Origin: a virus | DNA: 64,000 nt | Strand: one strand, 5' to 3' | Virus record (IMG/VR): IMGVR_UViG_3300015024_000001 | Span: 1-64,000 of that record | In this document: piece after piece, positions 42,701-50,695 of the stretch | How positions within the stretch are numbered: the stretch's first letter is position 1 | Layout of the letters: the number at the start of each line of letters is the position of its first letter | Position numbers and translations under genes: made by a program | The notes under the pieces: generated by a model | What the model was told of the DNA's origin: nothing | The model's database searches: none | The model's input: only the letters and a program-made list of their open reading frames with translations

Positions 42701-43821
42701 AGAGCCTTCACAGCTTGAGGTGTCTGAGATGCTAATGTACGAAATAATGCTTCAATACCTGTTAATGCTTCAGGTGTGGATGTACCTTGTGTTGTAATAG
42801 TAGCAACAGCAGCACCTAATTGATTAAGGTCAATACCAAAAGCTTTAGCCGTAACAGCAGTCTCTGCAAAACCAGCGGAAAGCTCAGGTATAGTCGTTAT
42901 ACCAACTTCAACAACTGCATTTAATTTAGCTGCAACATCACCTGCTTTAGATGCTTCAAGACCATATGCCCTTAAAGATTTAGTAACTAGTTCTGCCGTA
43001 GAAAAGAAGTCATTAAAACCAACAACAGATAATTTTGCAGATGCTTCAGCAATTTGTCGTGAATCACCAGAATTAGTAAAACCAGCAGATGCAATTTGAT
43101 ACTGACCAGCAACAATATCACTAGCAGATACAGCACCATTTAAGTCTTTTGATAATCTTTTAGCCTCATTACCAACACCACGTAACTCATCTTTTGAAAT
43201 TTTAAGAATAGTATTAAGTTTAGTTAGATTAAGAGTAAAACTAATATCTTGTGTTTGTGATGCTGTACGAAAGGCTTGTAAAGCTTCTATATTACCAAAT
43301 AAACCAGCTCTAAATAAATCAAGTTCATGTATAGCTGTTGTATTAATTCCTAGAGAATCAGAAAGATCAAGACCTTTTGATTTATCATTTAAAGAGGCAA
43401 AAGCATCTACTATACCTTTTATTGGTACAGTTACTATTTGAATATCTTGTTGTAGTTGAAAGAAAGATCCCGCAACGACAGCAACAGCAGAGCCAACTTG
43501 AAATAATTCTTTGCCAACACCTTTTAAAGTAAAACCAAATGCATCAATACCCTGTTCTGCCGCTTTTATAATTTTAACTGTATTCTGAGCAGACTTACCT
43601 ACTTGATCAAAATCTCTAACTAATCCCGATATATTATTAGATACATCATCTTTAAATTTAACTACATAAGTTAAACTTTGATCTAATTGTTTTTTCAAAT
43701 TAGTAAATATATCTTCTTGTTTTATAGATACTGGTAAAACAGGAGTTGCAATAGGCGCAATAGGTTTACTAGCAATAAAATTAGAAAAATCAGGATTAGT
43801 TAAAGGTGTTGGTGTGACCAT
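36793..43821 (-). CDS. Tail tape measure protein
   Basis: 2342 residues, the largest gene. About residues 200-400 (for example LSVVGFNDFFSTAELVTKSL, LSAGFAETAVTAKAFGIDL and TQGTSTPEALTGIEALFRTL) match the TP901-type tape-measure core. Long Gln/Lys/Glu-rich coiled coils follow. Gly/Ala-rich hydrophobic stretches (GAAVVGGFGVGAASAGASIG and neighbours) are typical membrane-inserting segments. Length sets tail length; the commonly used 1.5 angstrom per residue would give roughly 350 nm. Starts one base after the T frame stop of the G/GT chaperone, the classic arrangement. Five motif copies lie inside. Confidence 0.92.
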   Translation of the reverse strand: MVTPTPLTNPDFSNFIASKPIAPIATPVLPVSIKQEDIFTNLKKQLDQSLTYVVKFKDDVSNNISGLVRDFDQVGKSAQNTVKIIKAAEQGIDAFGFTLKGVGKELFQVGSAVAVVAGSFFQLQQDIQIVTVPIKGIVDAFASLNDKSKGLDLSDSLGINTTAIHELDLFRAGLFGNIEALQAFRTASQTQDISFTLNLTKLNTILKISKDELRGVGNEAKRLSKDLNGAVSASDIVAGQYQIASAGFTNSGDSRQIAEASAKLSVVGFNDFFSTAELVTKSLRAYGLEASKAGDVAAKLNAVVEVGITTIPELSAGFAETAVTAKAFGIDLNQLGAAVATITTQGTSTPEALTGIEALFRTLASQTPQAVKALGELSLNGQAVKFDLATVQAKGLGNALTDVFKAANGNVSIIREIIPESRALQAALALAAQGGALFADSLAAVSNSSPAKLNLVFGEVQEDPTIKLRGISTKAEELVAELGGSFTGFTDGAIKSLDIFVSSTEVLADLPGVKQFISTILVVGDTVGKVVGVVSSLGGAFLSVVGILATINIFNNLFSGGLISQGKLISNSIISLGDYGSALKQIIGIDTSKDVKKGLEGKLDELKAKSAGFSAIPGGSDTEEAKKVVHQIREIEVALKDIQIASEKPINLNIEQIEAAKAEVLALEEELSALKSKEGQGTVTQQGANSKNIEKSSIKQRDKIAEVGKLKLEQESLLRNEVAKGTITADTATELRARSASAAEAVSPYSKTLNNQGKLQKVTPIQNIQASLEEAKTQQPTNSKLITNLSQSLIQASTGTQGLLNKNGELEKSFVRTVVAGEAFSKVGQGIARVLTAITVPFSRSTGSIREVDQALRLAGTSQGISNVGQAVGKLFSSAGSGLGLLKTGIINAGKGLLSLGGSLISQFLNPLTLGLAALAVGFAIFDRFQQSNAFRADTIEKNAEAEKKRTQAIESTNRALTEQKRIESLVKGGLSEEEATKKVKSERQEKNIQKAVGNATGIRRERLQTQLATKDFRTSDEFLTQTLGEIRDNRLGLASATDGGQARKKLETDTTGILSIGTAGIVAGGAAGAITGALAGGSVAIGAAVVGGFGVGAASAGASIGATLGSIAPGLGTLIGAGIGLAIGLAISQLATTVEANGDKETIKKEALNRKETELNDKFKVDKAVTPQEREKRKAKVKSGLDIYDKEIDVAQNQAGLNDGVLDKLRHQNDPISKDIVDRIDLFSAKITELKTDTDSAIGSLNKNQLEAGLLSEDLTTKANKVLSGRAQITAEDTSRVDSELQGRIAELKVIQQGLEETLNDPKLDNAQKSAVKSRIVVGAKQIEDTTNFGAKFKSKLVNRNTDVINQTASGQGVGANAAQKEETSAVSSINNIRKALETDTDASRNAIPSLLDSLKVSSENLESLDINKFQDVTDKISNLINLKDTNGSSLISKLDAKVVLGVINTVTDNVAKLAADKVGKLETSARRLQGLASNSEVAGSTVAKESIDQTEIQVIDIKIKAQEKIAAAKQGSAVKEKALNDLAQLQLDKKNKTIEARITKEINASNLLYDREKARLGLSQTDLEIKQQIFEKFGIRDEGGKNSTSIANNKEKQFQLDQKKERDDFLRQQKASIEQSQASVQTNLIAPISLGLESKGSKFDSDSFVKEQDKLQTRLENRTESANDLYNQQVIVDKMNGKMNGNTDIISKDKYGTVIRKTKDSDNRAKADLKIQNAEQDFEKDSAVLASRKGLAEVQFAQQNTIKNPNFSLSNLTKTITGQGQKDNQTDEIKRKQLELSKAFNDKQEGDRKQAALQKQLLIYDGIIKDLEVVKNIEQDRLNITVATTNAVLGTNSIVGAQQGLKVQLTENQQNYDLEKKRLDLKEKALRETGTFTPEAQKDLKAQRDIFDNKFKNDQAVTTFQGRKDIAEKSSASIQESLSSTVTLAGTLKQIDITYVSQANSLGIIGLNNKLQVTAATESLSLEREKLTLQEAALKSSGNLTVEAKKEIDTKRKILDNQFASQVISLQFNAKQESLDLIANKLKSTIENKVKGLTLQKDALSTFAGSFDSEDRSKDAVAARKLAGALSINIAVQQAALEENLLKIQQQKTKSTLEETQARLKLIDIELSFKEQDAKTPEQKAAIADARKSIAGLQNNVTSQLAELPTQFAQQQQLQKQQSILAASTASLNYTKEFDPANLKTARQQFLAVNAVNLRQPVGDASVNATVRSLNQQVQLNDNIAEPPKARNDIVRTFRNADGSISNINPDPSAQIDYARAKNEERIGIANQRQEAQVKLLQDGSITNVTDKNNTSQTNGASNNAFTVNVNVNGNADTAVANDIGKSVRQELLELSRRFQ

Positions 43822-44660
43822 TTATTTAATAGGCTTTCTATATTGATCTAACTCTAATAATTGTTCAACTGTTAATTCAGCATGACGACCTTGTGCAATT
43901 AAAAGTTCTATTTCAGGTGAAATAATCTTCTTTTCTATGGTCTTAGGTTTAGGAGTCCAAGTTTTACATTTCTCTATAAGTGATTTATATGTAATCTGTA
44001 GACTACCAAACTCTAGTATCTCATCTTCTAATAGTAAAAGTAAATCCTGTAATTTATTATTTTCTCTTTCTTGGTTACGTTCATCAGGAGGCGTTTTAAT
44101 TTGTCCTTGTGTTTCAAGCATGTTCTCAAGTGTTACATGATCAAAATTATGCCATAACCATTCAGCAGAGTGAGGATTTACTTCTACTAGTTGAGCTAAG
44201 AAGTCAGCATCTAGGTCGCCTGTGCCGAAGCTAGAGTATCTGCTAAACGTTTGCTGTCCATCATCTTTCCCAAAGCCACTGTATAGTCAAAATGATGTAA
44301 GGAAGCAATAATAGATGGAGTAAGAGGATCATAAGAACCATCTTCTTTATAAGATGAGGAACAAAAAATACGTGCCATTTGTTCATAGTCATCTTCAAGC
44401 TTACTAAAATCTACAGATTCATCACCAATTGTAGATAGCATTTCCAAAGTCAACTGCATATTTTGATATGCATCATCATTCATCATTAGTGCAGCAAAAG
44501 ATAAATTAGAGTTAATATAAATCTCCCACAATTGCTTCTGTAGTTCATATAGGTCACTCAATTTATCACGAGTAACGCGCTTAATATGTACAACAGTGCC
44601 ATCATTATAGATAAGCTTCTCAGTACGAATATCTCTTTTCTCTTTCTTTACAATTGACAT
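43822..44660 (-). CDS. Tail assembly chaperone GT, made by -1 frameshift
   Basis: The G frame (44660-44211) is read to the heptamer GGGAAAG at 44271-44265, where a -1 shift enters the T frame. The latter is open without an ATG from there, through GDLDADFLAQLVEVNPHSAE and WLWHNFDHVTLENM, to the stop at 43822. The fusion has 279 residues. In lambda, gpG and gpGT bind the tape measure to guide tail assembly, and the same heptamer is used. The T part is acidic and helical. An ATG at 44121 is present but need not be used. Confidence 0.85.
44211..44660 (-). CDS. Tail assembly chaperone G (zero-frame product)
   Basis: 149 residues ending ASAQAT, the product when no frameshift occurs. N-terminus SIVKKEKRDIRTEKLIYNDG followed by helices (LSDLYELQKQLWEIYI). 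Typical length for gpG-like proteins. Directly upstream of the tape measure in transcription order. Confidence 0.8.
   Translation of the reverse strand: MSIVKKEKRDIRTEKLIYNDGTVVHIKRVTRDKLSDLYELQKQLWEIYINSNLSFAALMMNDDAYQNMQLTLEMLSTIGDESVDFSKLEDDYEQMARIFCSSSYKEDGSYDPLTPSIIASLHHFDYTVALGKMMDSKRLADTLASAQAT
44265..44271 (-). promoter_or_regulatory. Slippery heptamer G GGA AAG for the G/GT shift
   Basis: On the - strand GGGAAAG occupies the X XXY YYZ phase of the G frame (the first G is the third base of a Leu codon; offset 389 from the ATG). It is identical to the heptamer used by lambda. Confidence 0.85.
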
Positions 44661-44665
44661 AGTAT

Positions 44666-45043
44666 TTATTTATCTATAGTATTTGATTCGTAAGACACGA
44701 ATAATAAATTATCCTTGTCTTTTTCATTATATCTTATTTTATAGGTTAAATTATAACCAAGTTGGGTAAAATCTTTATTATCTTCATCTGGTACTAAAAT
44801 ATTATGTATATGTAATATAGTTAGCTTATCATCTTTAGAAAATAATGTAGTTATTAAACCTTTAAAAGTATTATACTCAAAAGTAAAACTATAATTAGTA
44901 TAACGTAGAGCCAAATAATACTGACCTTCTTTTAAACAAACAATGAAATCTATAGGAGCTTTTACATAGAGAGAAGAATTATCTTCTAACAGTAATAAAA
45001 TATTTCCTATAGATTTATATTGTTTGTCAATGATTTTAATCAT
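44666..45043 (-). CDS. Unknown 125-residue protein in the tail module
   Basis: Lies between the tail-tube candidate and chaperone G. Begins MIKIIDKQYKSIGNILLLLE and alternates strands; no motif. Position suggests a tail assembly or structural accessory role. Confidence 0.45.
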   Translation of the reverse strand: MIKIIDKQYKSIGNILLLLEDNSSLYVKAPIDFIVCLKEGQYYLALRYTNYSFTFEYNTFKGLITTLFSKDDKLTILHIHNILVPDEDNKDFTQLGYNLTYKIRYNEKDKDNLLFVSYESNTIDK

Positions 45044-45044
45044 C

Positions 45045-45890
45045 CTAAGAAGCGGTACGCGCTACACGAGCATTTACAAAATAATCATCAGTATTTAAAG
45101 TAAAGCTGCCTAACTGTACACTTGATACAGATGCAATAGTGGTAGCATCAGAACCAGTTCCAAGTCCATCATAAGCTAGTAAACCAGTCTGTTTATATAT
45201 TTTAAAACTAGCAGTCATAGTATTACCATCGCGGGTATGAGTACCTTCGATATCATACATAATAGCATCAAATAAACCAGGCGTAAAAGCAATAGAGGTT
45301 GCAACATCAGTACCAGTACCAGCAAAATTGCTAGATAGTGTTACAATTCCAGTAGCAGAAACCAAACTCAGAATGCGTACTAAAGGTGTAACTGTTACAC
45401 TAACAGGTGATGCAAATAAAGATGATTCAGTATTGGGTAAGCTAAGATAAACAATACGAGTGGTAATATCAACACGAACAACTGTAGCACTAATAGCAAT
45501 ACCAGTACCAGAGATAGAATCACCACGTTTAGGAAGTGAGTTAGAACCTGTAAATAGAACAAAGTTCTGACTGTGATATACATGAGCAGTACGACTTAAA
45601 GTAGAAGAAATAGGAATGGTAACAGTACCACCTGTAACAGCAGATATAACATCACCAACACGTAGTTTAGCAAAATCTATAATACTAGGTGTAAATGTTG
45701 CGGTATTAGATACTACTGTTAGTCCTACTAAAGTAAAAGGAGTAGCTAATGTATCTTTAGCAGTAATAGGAAGATAAAAAGATTCATTAGAGATATTACC
45801 TACTGTTGGTAAATCTGCCATTGTAAAATTAAAAGGGACAGTCTGTACTGAACTAGTACGGACACCTGTAATTTCGTTTGTAAAAGCCAT
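45045..45890 (-). CDS. Major tail tube protein candidate
   Basis: 281 residues, Thr/Ser/Val-rich and almost entirely beta, with the C-terminal part (FDAIMYDIEGTHTRDGNTMT, then FKIYKQTGLLAYDGLG) likely the tube fold. Position immediately before the chaperone and tape measure is where siphoviruses place the tube gene. Good ribosome site (AGAGGT) and a TATAAT-like -10 about 20 bases upstream suggest its own promoter. The middle may be an added Ig-like domain. Confidence 0.6.
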   Translation of the reverse strand: MAFTNEITGVRTSSVQTVPFNFTMADLPTVGNISNESFYLPITAKDTLATPFTLVGLTVVSNTATFTPSIIDFAKLRVGDVISAVTGGTVTIPISSTLSRTAHVYHSQNFVLFTGSNSLPKRGDSISGTGIAISATVVRVDITTRIVYLSLPNTESSLFASPVSVTVTPLVRILSLVSATGIVTLSSNFAGTGTDVATSIAFTPGLFDAIMYDIEGTHTRDGNTMTASFKIYKQTGLLAYDGLGTGSDATTIASVSSVQLGSFTLNTDDYFVNARVARTAS

Positions 45891-45926
45891 ATATAACCTC
45901 TGTATTTGTTCTATTTTTATTATATA

Positions 45927-46424
45927 CTATATTGAAGTATAAATATTGAATGTAGCTGTAACTATATTCATTACAGGTTCATAATTTTCACTAAATGTAG
46001 TATTATAGTTGATAACTAATGGGGAACTTGTATGTATTTTTATATGTGTATCTGCATAAAAGTTAGGTTCAATTATAGCTAACTTTATAACATCACCTAT
46101 TAATGTTGAAAATGCACCTGTGTTACTTTTCCTTGTATAAGCCATACAGTGTTGTAATACAACTGTAGTTAAACTAATACCTGTATTTGGTAATACTGTA
46201 TCTGTTGTTCTATAACCTTTTAATAAAGGATATCCCTGTAATGGCATATCAAATATATTATAGTCAGCAGCAGATTTAACTATGACTATAGGATCAAAAA
46301 CGTAATTCAACGCTTCTTTTATATATTGTACTAATACCTTAAGATAGGTATCTTCAATAGGTGGTGGCACTATTATTGCACCTAACGCCGTTCTAGTACC
46401 TTGTAAATTTATTTCTATGGACAT
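45927..46424 (-). CDS. Tail terminator candidate
   Basis: 165 residues. Pattern KVLVQYIKEALNYVFDPIVI, then PLLKGYRTTDTV, then VVLQHCMAYTRKSNTGAFST and MNIVTATFNIYTS fits small alpha/beta tail-completion proteins that cap the tail tube. Assignment rests on position between the connector candidate and the tube gene and on general fold; no diagnostic motif. Confidence 0.4.
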   Translation of the reverse strand: MSIEINLQGTRTALGAIIVPPPIEDTYLKVLVQYIKEALNYVFDPIVIVKSAADYNIFDMPLQGYPLLKGYRTTDTVLPNTGISLTTVVLQHCMAYTRKSNTGAFSTLIGDVIKLAIIEPNFYADTHIKIHTSSPLVINYNTTFSENYEPVMNIVTATFNIYTSI

Positions 46425-47047
46425 CTGTAAGAATCTCCATAGTGATTAGGACGATTATCATAGAAATCAACAGGTACTCTACTTCTATTATCTCTAATAA
46501 TACTACCATCCTCACTTTTATCTCTTTCACCTATATAAAAACTTTGAGGAGTTTCTGTAGTATTCCAAAGATCTGTTCCTAAACCTATAGATGTTTTTAC
46601 TATCTCATTTGGTAGAGGAATAAAACGAGATTGTAGCTGTTGTTGATTAGGACTATTTTGTGGTGTTGCTGTAGCACCTATAATTGTAATACCAGTACCA
46701 CTAAATAAAGACTGAAATAAATCTAAAGCTGCTTGTTTTAGAACAGAGATATAATTATTATCACCACCTAAGCCAACATTACCTTCATATACAGATGTTA
46801 ATATATCCGCCATAATTAATTTTTCAGCTACTGCATTTAAAATAGCATGAGGAAATAAAAGAGGTAAGTTATATATAAGTTGTAAATGAGCATTCATCCA
46901 CTCTTCTATTTGACCAGCACTAATGCGAATAAGATTTATACTAACCGTTTGTTGTAAACCAGAAGGGGTGTCACCCAAACCTGTATCTATAAATACTCTA
47001 GTTGCTAAACGCTCTTTAATATTATCAACTATAGTGTAGTACAACAT
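46415..47047 (-). CDS. Head-tail connector candidate
   Basis: 210 residues. The first 120 are helical (GQIEEWMNAHLQLIYNLP, then FPHAILNAVAEKLIMADILT) like adaptor proteins that sit under the portal; the rest is polar and flexible, ending DFYDNRPNHYGDSYRCP. Overlaps the next gene by 10 bases. Confidence 0.45.
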   Translation of the reverse strand: MLYYTIVDNIKERLATRVFIDTGLGDTPSGLQQTVSINLIRISAGQIEEWMNAHLQLIYNLPLLFPHAILNAVAEKLIMADILTSVYEGNVGLGGDNNYISVLKQAALDLFQSLFSGTGITIIGATATPQNSPNQQQLQSRFIPLPNEIVKTSIGLGTDLWNTTETPQSFYIGERDKSEDGSIIRDNRSRVPVDFYDNRPNHYGDSYRCP

Positions 47048-47577
47048 TAGATGTCACATAGAAAAGAAATAGAGTTGGAATATGCTGATGATATAAGTTT
47101 ACCAGTACGAGGATCTTTTGTGTACTTAAGACGTAAAGATCGATTATCGGCAATACCTGCTTTAGAACTAGATTTAGAGAAACGATCAGAAGATCCACGA
47201 TTCACTTGTCTAGCCGAACCTGCTGTTAAATCTGTACGTAATGCTGCTTTTCCCTGTAGATGTAGAGAATCACCAAGACTTTTTGTTTTCTTACCTATAG
47301 TTGATTGTAAAGCAGGTGCATTTTCAACACCAACTGAACCATACTTTTTAAGTGCCATAGCTTCTGCTTTTGCATTTAAACTTACAGGTGGTAATAAACG
47401 TTTCTTGGCAATAATCGCTGATCCTATGTCTTGTTTAGCTTTTTGAGTATTTTGTAGCCAGCTTTTAGCTTTATTAACTGTACTACCAAGTTGACCTGTA
47501 ACCTTACTCAAGACACCTGTTTTTAAACCACCCATTGTGCCTACTAAACCAAATTCTGCTGTTGTTGTATATTTCAT
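47047..47577 (-). CDS. Basic late protein with AEFG leader
   Basis: 176 residues from the ATG at 47577. N-terminus MKYTTTAEFGLVGT carries a variant of the D/E-F-A/G leader. The body is strongly basic and Ser/Gly-rich (KSWLQNTQKAKQDIG, SDRFSKSSSKAGIADNRS). Its C-terminus YSNSISFLCDI again shows a FLCD element. Likely an internal virion protein; inference from leader and composition. Confidence 0.5.
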   Translation of the reverse strand: MKYTTTAEFGLVGTMGGLKTGVLSKVTGQLGSTVNKAKSWLQNTQKAKQDIGSAIIAKKRLLPPVSLNAKAEAMALKKYGSVGVENAPALQSTIGKKTKSLGDSLHLQGKAALRTDLTAGSARQVNRGSSDRFSKSSSKAGIADNRSLRLKYTKDPRTGKLISSAYSNSISFLCDI

Positions 47578-47578
47578 A

Positions 47579-47935
47579 TTACCTGAACCATCCAAATATT
47601 TTATGACCTGTATTTACCCAACCTTTTCCTTCACGAGATACATTAACTACTGTTGATATATTTTTTCGTGTATCATCGAGTGGTCTTCGTTTATCTTCAC
47701 GTTGTAGTCGTTCTTCACGAGCTTTTGCTTGATCTAAACGTCTTTGCTTATAAACAAGTTCTTCTTGTTTATAAGCTAACTTTTTATCCTCTAAGATAGG
47801 ATTTTTCTTTTTACTAGAATTATAAGATTTTACTACTTTACCAGTCTCAAGATAAGAATCTGTATTATCCTTTTGCTCCTCAGTTTCTGATTTTTTAGTA
47901 TTTTGTTTTGCAAAATCTATTATCAAATAGGTCAT
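47579..47935 (-). CDS. Basic coiled-coil late protein with IDFA leader
   Basis: 118 residues beginning MTYLIIDFAKQN. After the leader it is highly charged (KKSETEEQKDNTDS), has a VVKSYNSSKKK segment like the KSY motif of the protein at 62352, then a long Arg/Lys/Glu coiled coil (LVYKQRRLDQAKAREERLQ). Suggests an internal, possibly DNA-associated virion protein. Confidence 0.55.
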   Translation of the reverse strand: MTYLIIDFAKQNTKKSETEEQKDNTDSYLETGKVVKSYNSSKKKNPILEDKKLAYKQEELVYKQRRLDQAKAREERLQREDKRRPLDDTRKNISTVVNVSREGKGWVNTGHKIFGWFR

Positions 47936-47990
47936 TTTATTCTTATCTTATCACAACTATAAAGAAATTAGCAATATCATATATAGAAGA

Positions 47991-48437
47991 TCAAAGTTTT
48001 TCATTATTTTTCTTTTGATTTCTTAGATTCTGATAAGCTGCTAAACTACCAAGTGCCAAACCACCAGCAACGCCACCAGCAACACCATATTTTGTTTTTA
48101 TTTTAGCAGATTTTTCTCTACCTAAGTTGTTAGCTATTAAAGCTCCGACACCTATACCACTACCAGCACCAACTAAAGAACCTGATATTAGGGCATCAAC
48201 TTTATCTATCTTTTTCTTTTCTATGGACTTATTTTGTTCAGTAAAATTGGCTATATCAGATAATAAATACATATGTTGTGACTCTTTTGTTTCATAAATT
48301 TTTCTGTAGCGTATACCTTTTAAACCTATTTTGTGTTTACGAACCACACCATTACCTGCTGCTGTTTTAAGATCAGGTTTGGCGATTATCTTACCATTTA
48401 TAGTTTTTATTTTTAATTGTCCATTTTTTATAAGCAT
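47991..48437 (-). CDS. Late protein with internal LLSDIANF leader and glycine-rich membrane segments
   Basis: 148 residues from the ATG at 48437. Residues 1-55 are basic and beta-like (LIKNGQLKIKTINGKIIAKP). At 56 begins MYLLSDIANFTEQNK, resembling the leader of neighbouring genes, so a second start or an internal processing site is possible. Two Gly/Ala hydrophobic segments follow (SGSLVGAGSGIGVGALIA and YGVAGGVAGGLALGSLAAY) and a basic tail. Likely inserts into a membrane, for example during DNA ejection (inference). Confidence 0.5.
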   Translation of the reverse strand: MLIKNGQLKIKTINGKIIAKPDLKTAAGNGVVRKHKIGLKGIRYRKIYETKESQHMYLLSDIANFTEQNKSIEKKKIDKVDALISGSLVGAGSGIGVGALIANNLGREKSAKIKTKYGVAGGVAGGLALGSLAAYQNLRNQKKNNEKL

Positions 48438-48441
48438 AATT

Positions 48442-49677
48442 TTATACAGGGCAGGTAGGTAAAAGACTACCACAGTTATCAAGCTGTCCATCACTTCTCT
48501 TTACTCCATGAAGAGTAAAATCAAGAGTAAACCCATTAGCAATAGAGCCAATAGAAGAAGATTCAGTCACTAGTTGTCCTGCACTATTTCTAGCCTCTAT
48601 AATATTACTTGAAGCATTTTTTATAATCGAAGCTATTGAACCATTTATTCGCATAGGCTTTAACCTATTAGACCCTATAGGAATATCTGCATCATTCAGC
48701 CTAGATGACCATGTAGAAGCACCATAATTAGGATTATGTACAATGTAATCAAACTCTACAACATATTCTATATTGGGACACTGCCCACCAGTAAATCCTG
48801 GTTGTATTATAGCACTCTGACATGCTGCTTGACTAGTATATGGCGTAGGAGTAGATGAGAAAGTACATTGTCCTCCAGAACATTGCCAGTATTGTATAGG
48901 ACAACTTGCTGGAAGATTTCCACAATTATCTGTAGTACCAGCATCTCTTAAACGAATCCCAGTAATTACACCACGACCAGAAACATAACCAATACCATTA
49001 CCACCACTATTGCTACTCAAAAAGATTAATCCATTTGTAGTCTTTAGCTTCCATGTAATAGAAGTCTTACCATTTGTAAGTGTATCTACTCCATAATCCG
49101 TTTCAATAGATTGAATAGCACCTAAAGCGCCAACTTCGCTCAACTCTTGAATGCTCTCTACACCTTGTAGATTTGTTCTATACAGAGTTGAATCTACAAT
49201 ATAAAAGACTGGGCATTGTCCCCCAGTAAATGTTGCTGGTACTAAAAGACTTTGACAATTAGCAAGAGAAGTATAATTACCTAAATAACTCTCTGAACAA
49301 ATTCCACCAGCGCAATCCCAATATTTAATTAAAGAGTTTACACTTGTCAAATAAGTTATTGACCATAAATTAGCTCCTTGATAAACTAGTTGTATAGATT
49401 GTGAACTAGTGAGATTAATACCACCAACTTGTGCTACTGTAATTATTTCATTTGTTACAGGATTTATAATAGAGTATCCACTTGGTAGACCAACTCTCAA
49501 TACAGAAGTACTATTAGTTGCAAGAGAGATTGTATCACCTATAATAATTGTTGAAGGTAATTGTACAGTACTGTTAGTTGTTGCAATATAATTTTTATTA
49601 CTTTGCAAGGTTTGATTTGTAGATATAGGAATAAAAATATTACTGTTGACAGAAGAAAAATAATTATAAACTAACAT
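48442..49677 (-). CDS. Virion protein with two cysteine-rich repeats
   Basis: 411 residues. Two copies of a module, YWDCAGGICSESYLGNY and YWQCSGGQC plus YTS, each followed by A-x-CQS and FTGGQCP, with further NCGNLPASCP and NCGSLLPTCPV pieces. Each module should form disulfides, unusual for a cytoplasmically assembled virion protein but suited to an exposed fibre. N-terminal 130 residues are Ser/Thr/Ile-rich beta. Function likely receptor binding or decoration. Confidence 0.55.
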   Translation of the reverse strand: MLVYNYFSSVNSNIFIPISTNQTLQSNKNYIATTNSTVQLPSTIIIGDTISLATNSTSVLRVGLPSGYSIINPVTNEIITVAQVGGINLTSSQSIQLVYQGANLWSITYLTSVNSLIKYWDCAGGICSESYLGNYTSLANCQSLLVPATFTGGQCPVFYIVDSTLYRTNLQGVESIQELSEVGALGAIQSIETDYGVDTLTNGKTSITWKLKTTNGLIFLSSNSGGNGIGYVSGRGVITGIRLRDAGTTDNCGNLPASCPIQYWQCSGGQCTFSSTPTPYTSQAACQSAIIQPGFTGGQCPNIEYVVEFDYIVHNPNYGASTWSSRLNDADIPIGSNRLKPMRINGSIASIIKNASSNIIEARNSAGQLVTESSSIGSIANGFTLDFTLHGVKRSDGQLDNCGSLLPTCPV

Positions 49678-50285
49678 TACATAACCTCAGTGATACGAGC
49701 AAATCCATTAACAGCAATCCAAACACCTTTTATTTTACCACTATAATCTTCGCCTTTGATAATAGTAAAAGAAGGTACATTGTTTGATAAAGGTGCAAGA
49801 ACAATAGAATAGCTGTTAGGACTTGCATTACTGTCATGAAAACTGAGATATAAAATAGAAGTAGAGTCATTAGCAATAATTGCAGTTTTACGATTATTAT
49901 TTGCTTCAAGAAGAGTTACTGAACTAATACTACTAGTAATATTAGATAAAATAGAAGTATCTGCAAAAGCTTGTACTACAGATAAAGAATTACTAGAAGA
50001 CTTATTACCTAAACTAGAAGGTAGTTTTGTATTAATTGATGATAAGTTACCACCTGTCTCTAAAACTAAAGCTGAGGTATTAAGATTTGTACCTGCATTA
50101 ACAGTAATAGCAGAAGATCCACTACCATTACTACTATTATTACCACTACCAAGTTCACCAAGTAAGAATCGTACTAAAAATAATCTTTCTAAAAGAGAAT
50201 CTCTTAGATTTAAGTCAGCATATTCTAACTCTAATCTTCGCGTTAGAGCAAGTTTTTCTGTTGTTAAATAGTCTGATAATGCCAT
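49677..50285 (-). CDS. Virion protein, coiled-coil start and beta C-terminus
   Basis: 202 residues. Residues 1-45 (LTTEKLALTRRLELEYADLN, then RDSLLERLFLVRFLLGEL) form a helix. A Gly/Ser/Asn linker and a beta domain ending KIKGVWIAVNGFARITEVM follow. This pattern suits a trimeric fibre-attachment or neck protein. The stop abuts the Cys-rich gene start. Confidence 0.5.
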   Translation of the reverse strand: MALSDYLTTEKLALTRRLELEYADLNLRDSLLERLFLVRFLLGELGSGNNSSNGSGSSAITVNAGTNLNTSALVLETGGNLSSINTKLPSSLGNKSSSNSLSVVQAFADTSILSNITSSISSVTLLEANNNRKTAIIANDSTSILYLSFHDSNASPNSYSIVLAPLSNNVPSFTIIKGEDYSGKIKGVWIAVNGFARITEVM

Positions 50286-50305
50286 TGTTATACACCTTTA
50301 TTATT

Positions 50306-50695
50306 TTATAATACCATAAAATCTTCTTTTGTTTTTATTTCTATAGGTAGTTTAAGATTATCTATAATTGACATACAAACACCTATATATCTATAATCTA
50401 TAATATCGTTTTTATTTTCTTTAGCAAATATTATAATGACATTCTTAGAGCGTGGAAAATAATGACCATAGAAGAGAATTTGTCCAACAGCGTGTTTGAT
50501 ATTTGACCAGTGTTTAGCTTCATACAAAATATCATCTGTTAATATATCTATATAGCCCACAGGTGTATATACTTCGCGTTGATAACCAATACCTTTCTCT
50601 TCTAAGGTTTGACATATACTGTCCACAAATAGTCGTTCATGTGGATTTTTAGGTTTTTGTAATAACAGACGTGGAGGTTTGGGTAGGTCTATCAT
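50306..50695 (-). CDS. PD-(D/E)XK nuclease-like protein
   Basis: 129 residues. VYTPVGYIDILTDDILYEAKHW supplies Asp50, Glu59 and Lys61 of a D-(E)xK site, followed by the helix NIKHAVGQILFYGHYF typical of restriction-like nucleases. VIIIFAKEN fits a later strand. It is encoded among virion genes and overlaps the next start by 4 bases. It might process packaged or ejected DNA, or defend against competitors. Confidence 0.6.
   Translation of the reverse strand: MIDLPKPPRLLLQKPKNPHERLFVDSICQTLEEKGIGYQREVYTPVGYIDILTDDILYEAKHWSNIKHAVGQILFYGHYFPRSKNVIIIFAKENKNDIIDYRYIGVCMSIIDNLKLPIEIKTKEDFMVL

Noticed and set aside
45045-45890. Tail sheath protein (myovirus)
   Set aside because: The protein is too short for a sheath and no sheath-like or baseplate J/W-like gene was found; tail tube is the better fit.
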